In this document: piece after piece, positions 53,367-61,518 of the stretch
Numbering within the stretch: position 1 is the stretch's first letter
Layout of the letters: each line of letters begins with the position of its first letter
Source: Shewanella corallii
GTDB lineage: Bacteria; Pseudomonadota; Gammaproteobacteria; Enterobacterales; Shewanellaceae
DNA: 64,000 nucleotides
Direction of reading: 5' to 3'
Assembly (NCBI RefSeq): GCF_023349125.1
Contig: NZ_JAKIKT010000002.1
Location: forward strand, 124,001 to 188,000
Translations under genes and position numbers: made by a program
Notes under the pieces: generated by a model
What the model saw: only the letters and a program-made list of their open reading frames with translations
Databases searched by the model: none
Told to the model about the DNA's origin: nothing

Positions 53367-53764
53367 TACCAACACTCCGGTTTGTTCTTGGCGCCTGTTG
53401 ACATCAACGTCAGCGGCGTACAATCCGCGTCACGTGACGCCTGAGCCCCCAATGCTGTCGCAGTCAACGTAAAACTATCGCCACTTACAGTTGCATCAAT
53501 GCTGTAATGCTCCCTTTCGGTTTTAAAGGGATCCGCTGCCAATCCAAGCTTTGTCATATCAGCGGTATAAGCGCGAAAATCGAGATAATACTGCTCTTGC
53601 AGGTTAGCGATACGCATCAGCTCAGATAACGCTTCTGACCTCGCTCCTTCAGCCACGTAGCGGGTGTAAGAGGGATAGGCAATTGACGCCAGTATCCCAA
53701 CTATCACTACCACTATCATCAGCTCAATCAGGGTAAATCCTTTACTCTTCCTTAATTCACGCAT
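53366..53764 (-). CDS. pilE: Type IV minor pilin PilE
   Basis: A 132-residue pilin-like protein. The leader MRELRKSKG precedes [22 protein letters not shown], a textbook class III signal with Glu5. Two Cys near the C-terminus (DADCTPL, NKPECW) form the usual D-region disulphide. It follows pilY1 with a 15-bp gap. The GTG three codons earlier is less likely than the ATG at 53764, which has AAAGG upstream. By position it is the minor pilin of the PilVWXY1E priming set, not the major pilin PilA. Confidence 0.92.
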   Translation of the reverse strand: MRELRKSKGFTLIELMIVVVIVGILASIAYPSYTRYVAEGARSEALSELMRIANLQEQYYLDFRAYTADMTKLGLAADPFKTEREHYSIDATVSGDSFTLTATALGAQASRDADCTPLTLMSTGAKNKPECW

Positions 53765-53779
53765 CCAATGCACCTTTCA

Positions 53780-56700
53780 CTACTCCTCAATGTGATAGTA
53801 AATCCGATTAGCGCCGAGACCGCCACCCACACACTTGTTATCGCCATCTGCGCATCCTTTAACGGACTCCAGAGGTTCCATCTGTGCAGCAGCCTTACCT
53901 ATACCGATAAGATACATATAGCTGGGGTTGTCACCATTGGGAGGTACAACAAGTTGTGGCGTATCCGGCACCCGCTCACCTACTTCCAAATATTCATGGC
54001 TATAGGTGCGTGTCCCCTTATGTAAATCAAAAGCATACAACCTTCCCTGCCCCTCGACCAGACATGCATTAACGTCTGATGAATCACCGGGAACATAAGA
54101 GGTAAAGTAGACTTTGCCCTGAACAATTGTCGCGCCGGCAAGCGACTTTTCGCCTGTTCCTTTAAATCCATAGTACCAACCCCGTTTTTGCCCAAACAGG
54201 ATATTGGCTGCCTGATCATTGGCTGCCGGGGCATTCTGAGTGACATCATAAAGATTGGATACAAACAAGGGCGCAGGTATCGGGTTATCCGGAGTCCCTG
54301 TAAAAGAGCGGGTAACGACGTTCCGGTCCTGAAGCGCAAAGAACATATCATTGCGGCTTTTGTTTGAGGGATTTGGACGTAAGCCAGTTCCTACAACCAC
54401 TGCATCATAAGGCACATTTTGATAGCTCTTGGTCGTGGTCGTGTTTCCCCCTTGCGTGACTTTGACCTGACTGATATTGGTAAAGACGGTTTGAGCGACA
54501 GCAGGTTCAGAGAAGAATCGCCTGTCAGATGCTTCATTAGTATTGCTGCCCAGGGCTGCGAATTTAAAAGCAGTCCAGGGTTTTTCACTACTCGACGGAT
54601 ATGCGCCAGGCATATCAATACGCCACACGTTACCACCTGTATCTGTCGCATAAAGCCTGTCAGTCAGGTGATCACTATTACTATCCAATACCGCAACGGA
54701 GTTAGGAATACTGTCAGTCAATCCATTCATATAAGTATTGGCTGCTGAAGTGCCAAACGAGTGGACCAATGAGCCGGTTTCAGCATCCAAAACAAAAACT
54801 CCGCGCCCCATGGTATCTGCGCCGCCTAAGTTTGCAGTGTCTTTCGTCGATGGGGAGTAGCCGCCACCAAATATCAAAACGGGTTTTGCAGTTTTCGCAT
54901 CCGTATTCCCTGCGGGCCAGCCGGGAATCAAGGTGACAACCGGTTCTGCCCAGGTTTGTCCCAACTCAGCCATACCTGTACTGTCTGGATCGACTTTCCA
55001 CATTAATGTTGGCGCATCGGGATTAGTAATGTCGAAAGCATAGTAAGACTTGCCTCCCCGCCTCATTCCTACGAACAACCAGGCTTTCTCAACTCCGCTT
55101 GCTCCGGTTTTCACGTAAGCCACCGGCGAACTGTCCATCCCATAGACAGAGTGAACCCCGGTGGGGACATTGGCCTTTAACTCAGCGATGTTTGGTAACA
55201 GCTCATAGGGTAAAAATGCCCAGGACTCACTAACCGAATCGTCTTCATCTCTAAACATATGAAGGAAGCCATGATTCGTTCCCACTACAACCCTGATATC
55301 TGGAGAGCTGGATGTACCAAAGTTGATGGCCAGAGGTTTTGAGTGCAGAGGGTCACCTATAATATCGCCTCGTTTCTCCGTCGTATTTGAGTTTTGATTA
55401 TCGTCGTCAACATCTATTCCAGTTAACCAGGAGAAATGACTGGATAACTGACTTTCTGCGACGCCCATATAAGTCGCCAGATCCGCATTGGAGCCCGCAG
55501 CAGCAGAGGCATTACTCAGAGTCAAATTGGACAAACTACCGCCGGAGCCCAGGTTAGAGTATATTTTCCGGTTTTGTTGCGACATCAGGGCTTCAGACGC
55601 CCCGCCAATTTTCACATCATTGCCATCACCACCATCAGGGGCGCTACTACAGGTTGAAGATTTGGTCCAGTAGGAACAGGCTGACGACTTGAGGTTACCA
55701 TCATCACCGATTGCGGGATTACCGTTAGCGTCGACAATGTTGCCGCTGCCAGTCACTTTGAATTTTTTAAGATTGCCACGCCACCTCGGCCCTTTATTCG
55801 GCAAGAACATAGCGTAATAAACTGCATCAAAAGTCAAAGTACGGTCGAAGTTATTACTGGCAATTGAAGGGGACGTAAAGCTGGCGTTAACCTCCAGAAT
55901 CTCGGTAAATACTTGCTGAAGGGCTGACTGTAAGTCGCTGGCATTTTTTGCGGGGAAGTATTTACCGCCGCCTTTTTCCGCCGCCTTGGTTAACAAAGGG
56001 GCCGCACTGTCAGCACCATCACTGAAGCCAATAGTGAAGGTACTGACGTTCTGCTCTTCACTCATACTGTCGTTGACATCATGGGTATTCATCCACTCAG
56101 CCAGACTAGCAAGGTAATTGGATTTATACGCAGTCTGATCAGCTCCTGGTAAATCTCTTACATACTGATCAACATGACGATCCTGAGTCGGTGCTCCATC
56201 GGTAATCAGTACAACATAAGCTCGGTTTTGACAGGGCTTAAACGGAGATTTATAAACACCACTATTAATCACACTTTCATCTTTGGGCGGGGTGTTTCCC
56301 TTATACCAAGACCCGTAGCTACTGTCCCCATCGCCATAGAACACGCTCTTGCCAGCATAATAACGATAGGCTTCATATAGGGTTTCACAAAGCGGAGTGT
56401 TGGTTTCAGCAGGCAATGAGTCGATGGTATTCAGGAGGCTCACCCGGTTTACGTCGGTCTGCTCTTTAATACCAGCGATAATTCTGCCCCCGTCCCGGTA
56501 ACCTTCCCGGGGGTAATTCAAATTGAAAATAGCCAAGCCAAAATCAACCCCAGGGGTCGTGACTATGGTGTCTTCCATCACGCGCTTAGCGATTGAGAGA
56601 CGGGTTTTATAACTGGAGTTTTTACTGTTGTGATACCACTGTATGTAGTTATCTGTGTAGAGGGTCACCGGACGACCGGTACCGAAACCTGTCAAATACG

Positions 56701-57289
56701 CCCTGTCTTCAGCGACATTAATGTCTGACTGAGGAGAGCTGGAATTAACCTCAGTGTATCTGATAGGTGTGGCGGCCGTCCCCAACCCGTCAACAGGAAG
56801 CCCATCGGAAAAGCTTGAGCCGTTATCGAAATTAAGGCTGTTGATATCTTCGAAGCAATCAATTACGGAAACCGACGGAGAACCATCCGCAGGGAGCTCT
56901 TTCCAAGCACCGGACTGACCGGTAAAGCCATACTCCCTGATAAACCCCGTATACATGCCATAGTCATCCAAATACTTTTTAGATGTGGCACAGGCATTCA
57001 CAGCCTGACTAAAACTCCGGCCATCGCCTATGACGGGCATATTCTCGCTGGAGTGGGTGTAGTACAACGTTGTTGTATCTGTGACGTTGTCGTTTCTTGG
57101 ATAAAAATCTTCAACATACTCGTTTGTCCTCATACTTCCCGAGTTGTCGAAGATTATAAGAACCTGTGGTCTGGCTCCTGTTCGGGAACTCGACTCCAAC
57201 ACATAAAGCTCAGTATCATCGGCAAAACTGCCACCGACGAAACACGCAGAGGCAATCATACCCCCTGCTAGATATCGTCTGAAAAACAT
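53780..57289 (-). CDS. pilY1: Type IV pilus tip adhesin / assembly factor PilY1
   Basis: A 1169-residue exported protein. Signal peptide (SFA, about residue 23), then a von Willebrand A-like domain with MIDAS residues D48-S50-S52 (IFDNSGSMRTN), then a C-terminal beta-propeller. The propeller carries a calcium EF-hand-like loop DSNSDHLTD near residues 867-875, the site that controls retraction in P. aeruginosa PilY1. It promotes pilus extension and surface contact sensing together with minor pilins. Four-base gap to pilX. Between the two domains is a long, low-complexity Ser/Asn-rich linker. Confidence 0.93.
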   Translation of the reverse strand: MFFRRYLAGGMIASACFVGGSFADDTELYVLESSSRTGARPQVLIIFDNSGSMRTNEYVEDFYPRNDNVTDTTTLYYTHSSENMPVIGDGRSFSQAVNACATSKKYLDDYGMYTGFIREYGFTGQSGAWKELPADGSPSVSVIDCFEDINSLNFDNGSSFSDGLPVDGLGTAATPIRYTEVNSSSPQSDINVAEDRAYLTGFGTGRPVTLYTDNYIQWYHNSKNSSYKTRLSIAKRVMEDTIVTTPGVDFGLAIFNLNYPREGYRDGGRIIAGIKEQTDVNRVSLLNTIDSLPAETNTPLCETLYEAYRYYAGKSVFYGDGDSSYGSWYKGNTPPKDESVINSGVYKSPFKPCQNRAYVVLITDGAPTQDRHVDQYVRDLPGADQTAYKSNYLASLAEWMNTHDVNDSMSEEQNVSTFTIGFSDGADSAAPLLTKAAEKGGGKYFPAKNASDLQSALQQVFTEILEVNASFTSPSIASNNFDRTLTFDAVYYAMFLPNKGPRWRGNLKKFKVTGSGNIVDANGNPAIGDDGNLKSSACSYWTKSSTCSSAPDGGDGNDVKIGGASEALMSQQNRKIYSNLGSGGSLSNLTLSNASAAAGSNADLATYMGVAESQLSSHFSWLTGIDVDDDNQNSNTTEKRGDIIGDPLHSKPLAINFGTSSSPDIRVVVGTNHGFLHMFRDEDDSVSESWAFLPYELLPNIAELKANVPTGVHSVYGMDSSPVAYVKTGASGVEKAWLFVGMRRGGKSYYAFDITNPDAPTLMWKVDPDSTGMAELGQTWAEPVVTLIPGWPAGNTDAKTAKPVLIFGGGYSPSTKDTANLGGADTMGRGVFVLDAETGSLVHSFGTSAANTYMNGLTDSIPNSVAVLDSNSDHLTDRLYATDTGGNVWRIDMPGAYPSSSEKPWTAFKFAALGSNTNEASDRRFFSEPAVAQTVFTNISQVKVTQGGNTTTTKSYQNVPYDAVVVGTGLRPNPSNKSRNDMFFALQDRNVVTRSFTGTPDNPIPAPLFVSNLYDVTQNAPAANDQAANILFGQKRGWYYGFKGTGEKSLAGATIVQGKVYFTSYVPGDSSDVNACLVEGQGRLYAFDLHKGTRTYSHEYLEVGERVPDTPQLVVPPNGDNPSYMYLIGIGKAAAQMEPLESVKGCADGDNKCVGGGLGANRIYYHIEE

Positions 57290-57293
57290 AACT

Positions 57294-57731
57294 TTAGCTT
57301 CCTGTTAAAACCTCTTGTTCTACTCCGGTAACCACGCTCAAACGTCCCAAATTGTCGCGGCCAAATTTCGCCTCGGTGGTAATTTCCATCCGACGGCAAC
57401 TAATCAAATTGGTACTACTGGCATCTGCACTTCGCTGGCAGTTAACATCGCCAAATTCGCTCGGCGCAATCACGCTGCTGGCATTGGGGAAGGTGGCATC
57501 TGCTGGCACGGGAATATTGTTATCAATATTTGCCATATTGCTCCCCTGGTTATTATTTATCGCCCTAGCCTGTGCGCCCTGCGCTGCGGCCAGCGCCTCA
57601 ACCCGCTCTGAACCCGCCCCCGCCATTCTCAGGCTCTGGCTTGAATTCACCGCCAATGCAACGCCAATAACTGTCATCATCAGCAATACAATCAAAGAGA
57701 AAAACAGCACTACACCTTGTTGTTTTTTCAT
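57294..57731 (-). CDS. pilX: Type IV minor pilin PilX
   Basis: A 145-residue pilin-like protein. MKKQQGVVLFFSLIVLLMMTV is the PilX-type start: Gly6 cleavage site but a Val-rich start and no Glu5, which is normal for PilX. The soluble part has two Cys (VNCQRS, ISCRRM). It lies between pilW and pilY1 in the standard pilV-W-X-Y1-E order. Confidence 0.9.
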   Translation of the reverse strand: MKKQQGVVLFFSLIVLLMMTVIGVALAVNSSQSLRMAGAGSERVEALAAAQGAQARAINNNQGSNMANIDNNIPVPADATFPNASSVIAPSEFGDVNCQRSADASSTNLISCRRMEITTEAKFGRDNLGRLSVVTGVEQEVLTGS

Positions 57732-57742
57732 GATATCCAGAC

Positions 57743-58732
57743 CTAATTTCGTATCAACACAGGGTTTTCCAGCACTATGGTTGATGCAACCACTTTACGG
57801 CGGAAGTTGTCATTAAAAGGGTCAAGCGTTTGGTCACCCAATTGATATACAGACTCATTGGTATAACCGGGATCCGGCTCAATAGAGCGGATAAGCAAAA
57901 ACACTCTCAGGGCAACCAGACGCTGGAAAAGTTCGTTGTCCCACATCAATGTCGTGACATTCTGCGAAGGCATATATGTGTCTGCAGTATCATCGCCATC
58001 ATTGTCAAAGCCATAAAGGATCTGCATGTTCTCAACCCCTTCAACCAACTGCTCATCATTCGATGACCCCATTCCGGCATTCACAGTCAATACACGGCGG
58101 CGTAGTGAGGGAACACCATTATCATCGTTCCTGAGGTAGTAGACATGGTGCTGATACTCCCAGAACCTGCCATTCTCCAGCGCCGGAGCACCTTGATCAC
58201 CGGTGAAGATAACTGCCTGATTAGCAGTGGTGCCTATGTAATACCGATTGGTATTCAGCGCAGGTGGGTCACCGGCATCAGGACCCAGCAAACGTTTAAT
58301 CTGAATAACATCTGTACCAGCGAGCACACCGGTCAAACAAGCCAGCGAGTTGCCATCACCCTGCTGATATCCCCAAAGGCGTCTAAAGTGCGCTGCAGTG
58401 GTGTTCGGCAAAGTTGCATTATTGACCCCAGCACCAACACAATCGTTGGCAGGAGCCGCAGCATCTAACTGAGTATTGCCACCGGGAATAAGCTCTGTCC
58501 CAGTGATATCCCCGAAAAAACCTAACTGGCTAAGATCAGGTTCCATCAACGCAAGTGCTATCCGACCATTTTCCTGTAACTGGTTAAACTGACTGGTGGT
58601 GGTAACATTGCCCGAAGACATGCTGAACATGGTAAATACACCCAGGGTCAGGAACAGGCCTATGACCATGGCTACCATCAATTCAACCAATGACAATCCC
58701 TGTTGATACTTGCTCACTTGCATTCCCTTCAT
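57743..58732 (-). CDS. pilW: Type IV minor pilin PilW
   Basis: A 329-residue minor pilin, long as usual for PilW. Class III signal: SKYQQG then LSLVELMVAMVIGLFLTLGV with Glu5. The given ATG directly follows the pilV stop; a GTG five codons later (at 58717) has AAGGGA at 6 bases and would give the short, standard leader VSKYQQG, so that may be the true start. The C-terminal beta domain is not otherwise distinctive. Confidence 0.9.
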   Translation of the reverse strand: MKGMQVSKYQQGLSLVELMVAMVIGLFLTLGVFTMFSMSSGNVTTTSQFNQLQENGRIALALMEPDLSQLGFFGDITGTELIPGGNTQLDAAAPANDCVGAGVNNATLPNTTAAHFRRLWGYQQGDGNSLACLTGVLAGTDVIQIKRLLGPDAGDPPALNTNRYYIGTTANQAVIFTGDQGAPALENGRFWEYQHHVYYLRNDDNGVPSLRRRVLTVNAGMGSSNDEQLVEGVENMQILYGFDNDGDDTADTYMPSQNVTTLMWDNELFQRLVALRVFLLIRSIEPDPGYTNESVYQLGDQTLDPFNDNFRRKVVASTIVLENPVLIRN

Positions 58733-59296
58733 CTAAATAATCACGGTCGTCACTTCATAGGCCCGTCGCTTGGCCGCATCACTACCATTGGTGAACGCAC
58801 ACTGACCGAACTTAGCCACCGCCGCACTGCCATCGCTGACGGCGCGAATCCCCCGCCAGGAGATAATCACTGTCACCTCACCTGTCGCACCATCGACCAA
58901 AACACACCCTTGAGCATTGTCCAGGCCACCCACACTGGTGTTGTTCACGACCTCAGTGCTCCCGGTAAACAATGATTCCCACTGATAGAGGTCCCAGGCT
59001 TGGGTCTGCGCATTGTCACAGACCACGTTCGCCCCAACCGCAACGTCACAACTAACAGGAGGTACCGAGAGTCCGCCGGTATAAGTCCCGGCATAGCTGA
59101 CCAACTGCCCTCGGTTGAGTTTCATACGATTAATAATATCCGACGCCAGATAAGCAGCCTGAGTTTGCTGAAATGATTCGTAGCTGCCACGCTTAGCAAC
59201 CACATGAAGATTGAATATTCCGATCAACCCTATGGTCAGGATGATCAAGGCGACCAGCACCTCAATCAAGGAAAATCCGGAATTAGAGCGACTCAT
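58733..59296 (-). CDS. pilV: Type IV minor pilin PilV
   Basis: A 187-residue minor pilin. Leader MSRSNSG, then FSLIEVLVALIILTIGLIGIF with Glu5; the LIEVLVAL pattern is typical of PilV/GspI. Four Cys in the soluble part. ATG at 59296 has GGAG 9 bases upstream; the 56-codon upstream extension is not supported. First gene of the pilin operon, so its promoter should lie in 59297-59500. Confidence 0.91.
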   Translation of the reverse strand: MSRSNSGFSLIEVLVALIILTIGLIGIFNLHVVAKRGSYESFQQTQAAYLASDIINRMKLNRGQLVSYAGTYTGGLSVPPVSCDVAVGANVVCDNAQTQAWDLYQWESLFTGSTEVVNNTSVGGLDNAQGCVLVDGATGEVTVIISWRGIRAVSDGSAAVAKFGQCAFTNGSDAAKRRAYEVTTVII

Positions 59297-59506
59297 GGTG
59301 TCAAATCTCCTGAAATCGCCAGTTTTCTGACGGTGCCTTTTGAATGTTTTCGTTATAATTCTGCTAATTAGTCCAATAGTACTCGAGTTAATGCTATATG
59401 ACCAGAATGTAAAGCGCCAGCAACATTGACATCTAAAATAACCACGATTTTCAGCATTTGGCACTACCTAATCAGATTTAAATTATCCCTTCTGAGTAAT
59501 AAATAT

Positions 59507-59531
59507 AAAAAAGAGGCCGAAGCCTCTTTTT
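59507..59531 (-). terminator. Intrinsic terminator of the ileS-lspA-fkpB-ispH operon
   Basis: AAAAAAGAGGC / GCCTCTTTTT around CGAA, 27 bases after the ispH stop, with a T-run on the minus strand. Confidence 0.92.
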
Positions 59532-59557
59532 ATACCTGTAACGAAATAAATTTCTTA

Positions 59558-60523
59558 TCAGCGAAGTTCAGCCGGAACAGCAAATACGACGTCCTCTTTG
59601 CGCCCTTCAACTTCTGTTATAACGCTTGGAGCCCGCTGCGCAATAGCTTCAACCACCTGCTGAACCAGAACTTCAGGAGCCGAAGCACCTGCCGTCACCG
59701 CAACTTTAGCCACACCGTCAAACCAAGCCGCATCCACATCGTCTTTGTTGTCGACCAGATATGCCTGAGTGCCGGCCTTCTGAGCCAGCTCCCGCAAACG
59801 ATTGGAATTAGAGCTGTTTTTGGAGCCAACAACAATCAGAAGGTCGACGTCTGAGGCCATCTTGCGCACCGCATCCTGACGGTTTTGAGTGGCATAACAG
59901 ATATCATCCTTACGCGGACCTTCAATAGATGGGAACTTGGCCTGCAGCGCCTCAATCACATCCATAGTGTCATCGACAGACAGAGTGGTTTGGGTAACAA
60001 AGCACAGGTTGTCGGGATTTTTCACTTCCAGCGCTGCAACATCCTCAGGCGACTCAACCAGATACACACCGCCATCAGAGTTACTGTACTGACCCATGGT
60101 GCCTTCCACTTCCGGATGCCCCTCGTGGCCAATCAAAATACACTCGATGCCCTTACGACTTGCACGGGTCACCTGCAGATGCACCTTGGTTACCAGCGGG
60201 CAGGTCGCATCAAACACCTTAAGACCTCGACGTTTGGCCTCGGCACGAACCGCCTGAGAAACACCATGGGCGCTGAAGATCACTATGCTGTCGTCCGGTA
60301 CCTGATCAAGCTCTTCAACAAACACCGCCCCTCTGTCCTTCAGGTTTTGTACAACATATCTGTTATGCACGACCTCGTGACGAACATAGATAGGCGGAGA
60401 GAACAGCTCAAGTGCGCGCTCAACGATACTGATAGCCCGATCCACACCGGCACAGAAACCACGTGGATTAGCCAGCATAATATTCAGCTTGGCACTTTCA
60501 GGGATTTGAGTTGGGTCTTGCAT
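59558..60523 (-). CDS. ispH: 4-hydroxy-3-methylbut-2-enyl diphosphate reductase
   Basis: The last enzyme of the methylerythritol phosphate pathway: reduces HMBPP to IPP and DMAPP with an Fe-S cluster. The three cluster Cys are in [23 protein letters not shown] and [11 protein letters not shown]; the catalytic Glu region lies in the FVTQTTLS block. 321 residues. Start at the first ATG gives a slightly longer N-terminus than E. coli IspH; the Met before LANPRG is an alternative. Three bases after fkpB, conserved operon order. Confidence 0.96.
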   Translation of the reverse strand: MQDPTQIPESAKLNIMLANPRGFCAGVDRAISIVERALELFSPPIYVRHEVVHNRYVVQNLKDRGAVFVEELDQVPDDSIVIFSAHGVSQAVRAEAKRRGLKVFDATCPLVTKVHLQVTRASRKGIECILIGHEGHPEVEGTMGQYSNSDGGVYLVESPEDVAALEVKNPDNLCFVTQTTLSVDDTMDVIEALQAKFPSIEGPRKDDICYATQNRQDAVRKMASDVDLLIVVGSKNSSNSNRLRELAQKAGTQAYLVDNKDDVDAAWFDGVAKVAVTAGASAPEVLVQQVVEAIAQRAPSVITEVEGRKEDVVFAVPAELR

Positions 60524-60526
60524 AAA

Positions 60527-60946
60527 TTAAAGTACCTGCATCACTTCAAGTTCGAAGGTCACCTTCTGTCCTGCCAGTGGATGGTTCAAGTCCACAGTCA
60601 CTGAATCTCCAGCGACTTCACGGATAATACCGGGGATTTCAGCGCCTCCGGGACCGGCAAAGCTGACTATCACACCGGGTTCCAGTTCCATATCGGCAGC
60701 AAAGCGTGTCCGATCGAGATGATGAACAGCATCAGGGTTGGCCTCACCAAAAGCATCTGCAGGTTCCAGGGTAAAGCTGTGCTTATCCCCTTCAGCCAAA
60801 CCATTAAGCTGGGCTTCAAATGCCGGGCTCAGACTGCCATCACCGATATTCAATCTGGCTGGCTTTCCTGACGCCTTGGTACTGTCGGCAGTGGAACCAT
60901 CAGACAGCAAAATATTCATATGACACAAAAGTGCACGCTCAGACAT
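60527..60946 (-). CDS. fkpB: FKBP-type peptidyl-prolyl isomerase (SlpA type)
   Basis: A 139-residue SlyD-like FKBP with an inserted chaperone flap. GDGSLSPAFEAQLNGLAEGD is the FKBP core and the block around FGEANPDAVHHLDRTRF is the insert-in-flap region. The His-rich tail of SlyD is absent, so this is the SlpA/FkpB type. The ATG at 60946 has AAGGAG 7 bases upstream; the long frame before it overlaps lspA and is rejected. Confidence 0.93.
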   Translation of the reverse strand: MSERALLCHMNILLSDGSTADSTKASGKPARLNIGDGSLSPAFEAQLNGLAEGDKHSFTLEPADAFGEANPDAVHHLDRTRFAADMELEPGVIVSFAGPGGAEIPGIIREVAGDSVTVDLNHPLAGQKVTFELEVMQVL

Positions 60947-60950
60947 CCAG

Positions 60951-61502
60951 TTACTCCTTAACTGCGGGATCCGTGTCTTTTTCTTGTTTCGGCGCATTGT
61001 CTTGTGGTGCACGGAAAGCATCCCAGATAATCAAGGCTGCCCCCACACAAATGGCCGAGTCGGCGATATTGAAGGCCGGGTAGTGGCTGGTCTTGTAATA
61101 GAAGTCCAGAAAATCCACCACATAGCCGTGCATCAGGCGATCAATCAGATTGCCCAATGCCCCACCAATCACCAGGGTATACGCCAGATTCAAACGCCAT
61201 TCGGACTTACTCTGACGCCTCAACCACAGGGTCAATACCACGCTGAAACCTACGGCGATAACGGTAAACAGCCACCGCTGCCAACCTCCTGCATCGCTCA
61301 AAAAGCTGAACGCCGCGCCATAGTTTCGTACATAAGTAAAATTGAAGAATGGCAGAATCTCAATTGACTCATAAAGGTCAAAATTCGCCAATACCCATTG
61401 TTTGGAAAGCTGGTCTGCCAGGAAGACCAGCACCACTACCCAGTACCAGCGCAAGCCGCTGTCACGCCAGCTTGCGGGGCCCTTGTCCATACTATCGGCC
61501 AT
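60951..61502 (-). CDS. lspA: Lipoprotein signal peptidase
   Basis: Signal peptidase II, 183 residues, an inner-membrane aspartyl protease with four helices that removes signal peptides from diacylated prolipoproteins, of which this window encodes several. Catalytic Asp residues are in GNLIDRLMHGYVVDFLD and FNIADSAICVGA. The ATG at 61502 has GGAG 9 bases upstream; a TTG five codons earlier is less likely. 16 bp after ileS. Confidence 0.95.
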   Translation of the reverse strand: MADSMDKGPASWRDSGLRWYWVVVLVFLADQLSKQWVLANFDLYESIEILPFFNFTYVRNYGAAFSFLSDAGGWQRWLFTVIAVGFSVVLTLWLRRQSKSEWRLNLAYTLVIGGALGNLIDRLMHGYVVDFLDFYYKTSHYPAFNIADSAICVGAALIIWDAFRAPQDNAPKQEKDTDPAVKE

Positions 61503-61518
61503 AGTGGTGCTCTCCAAA

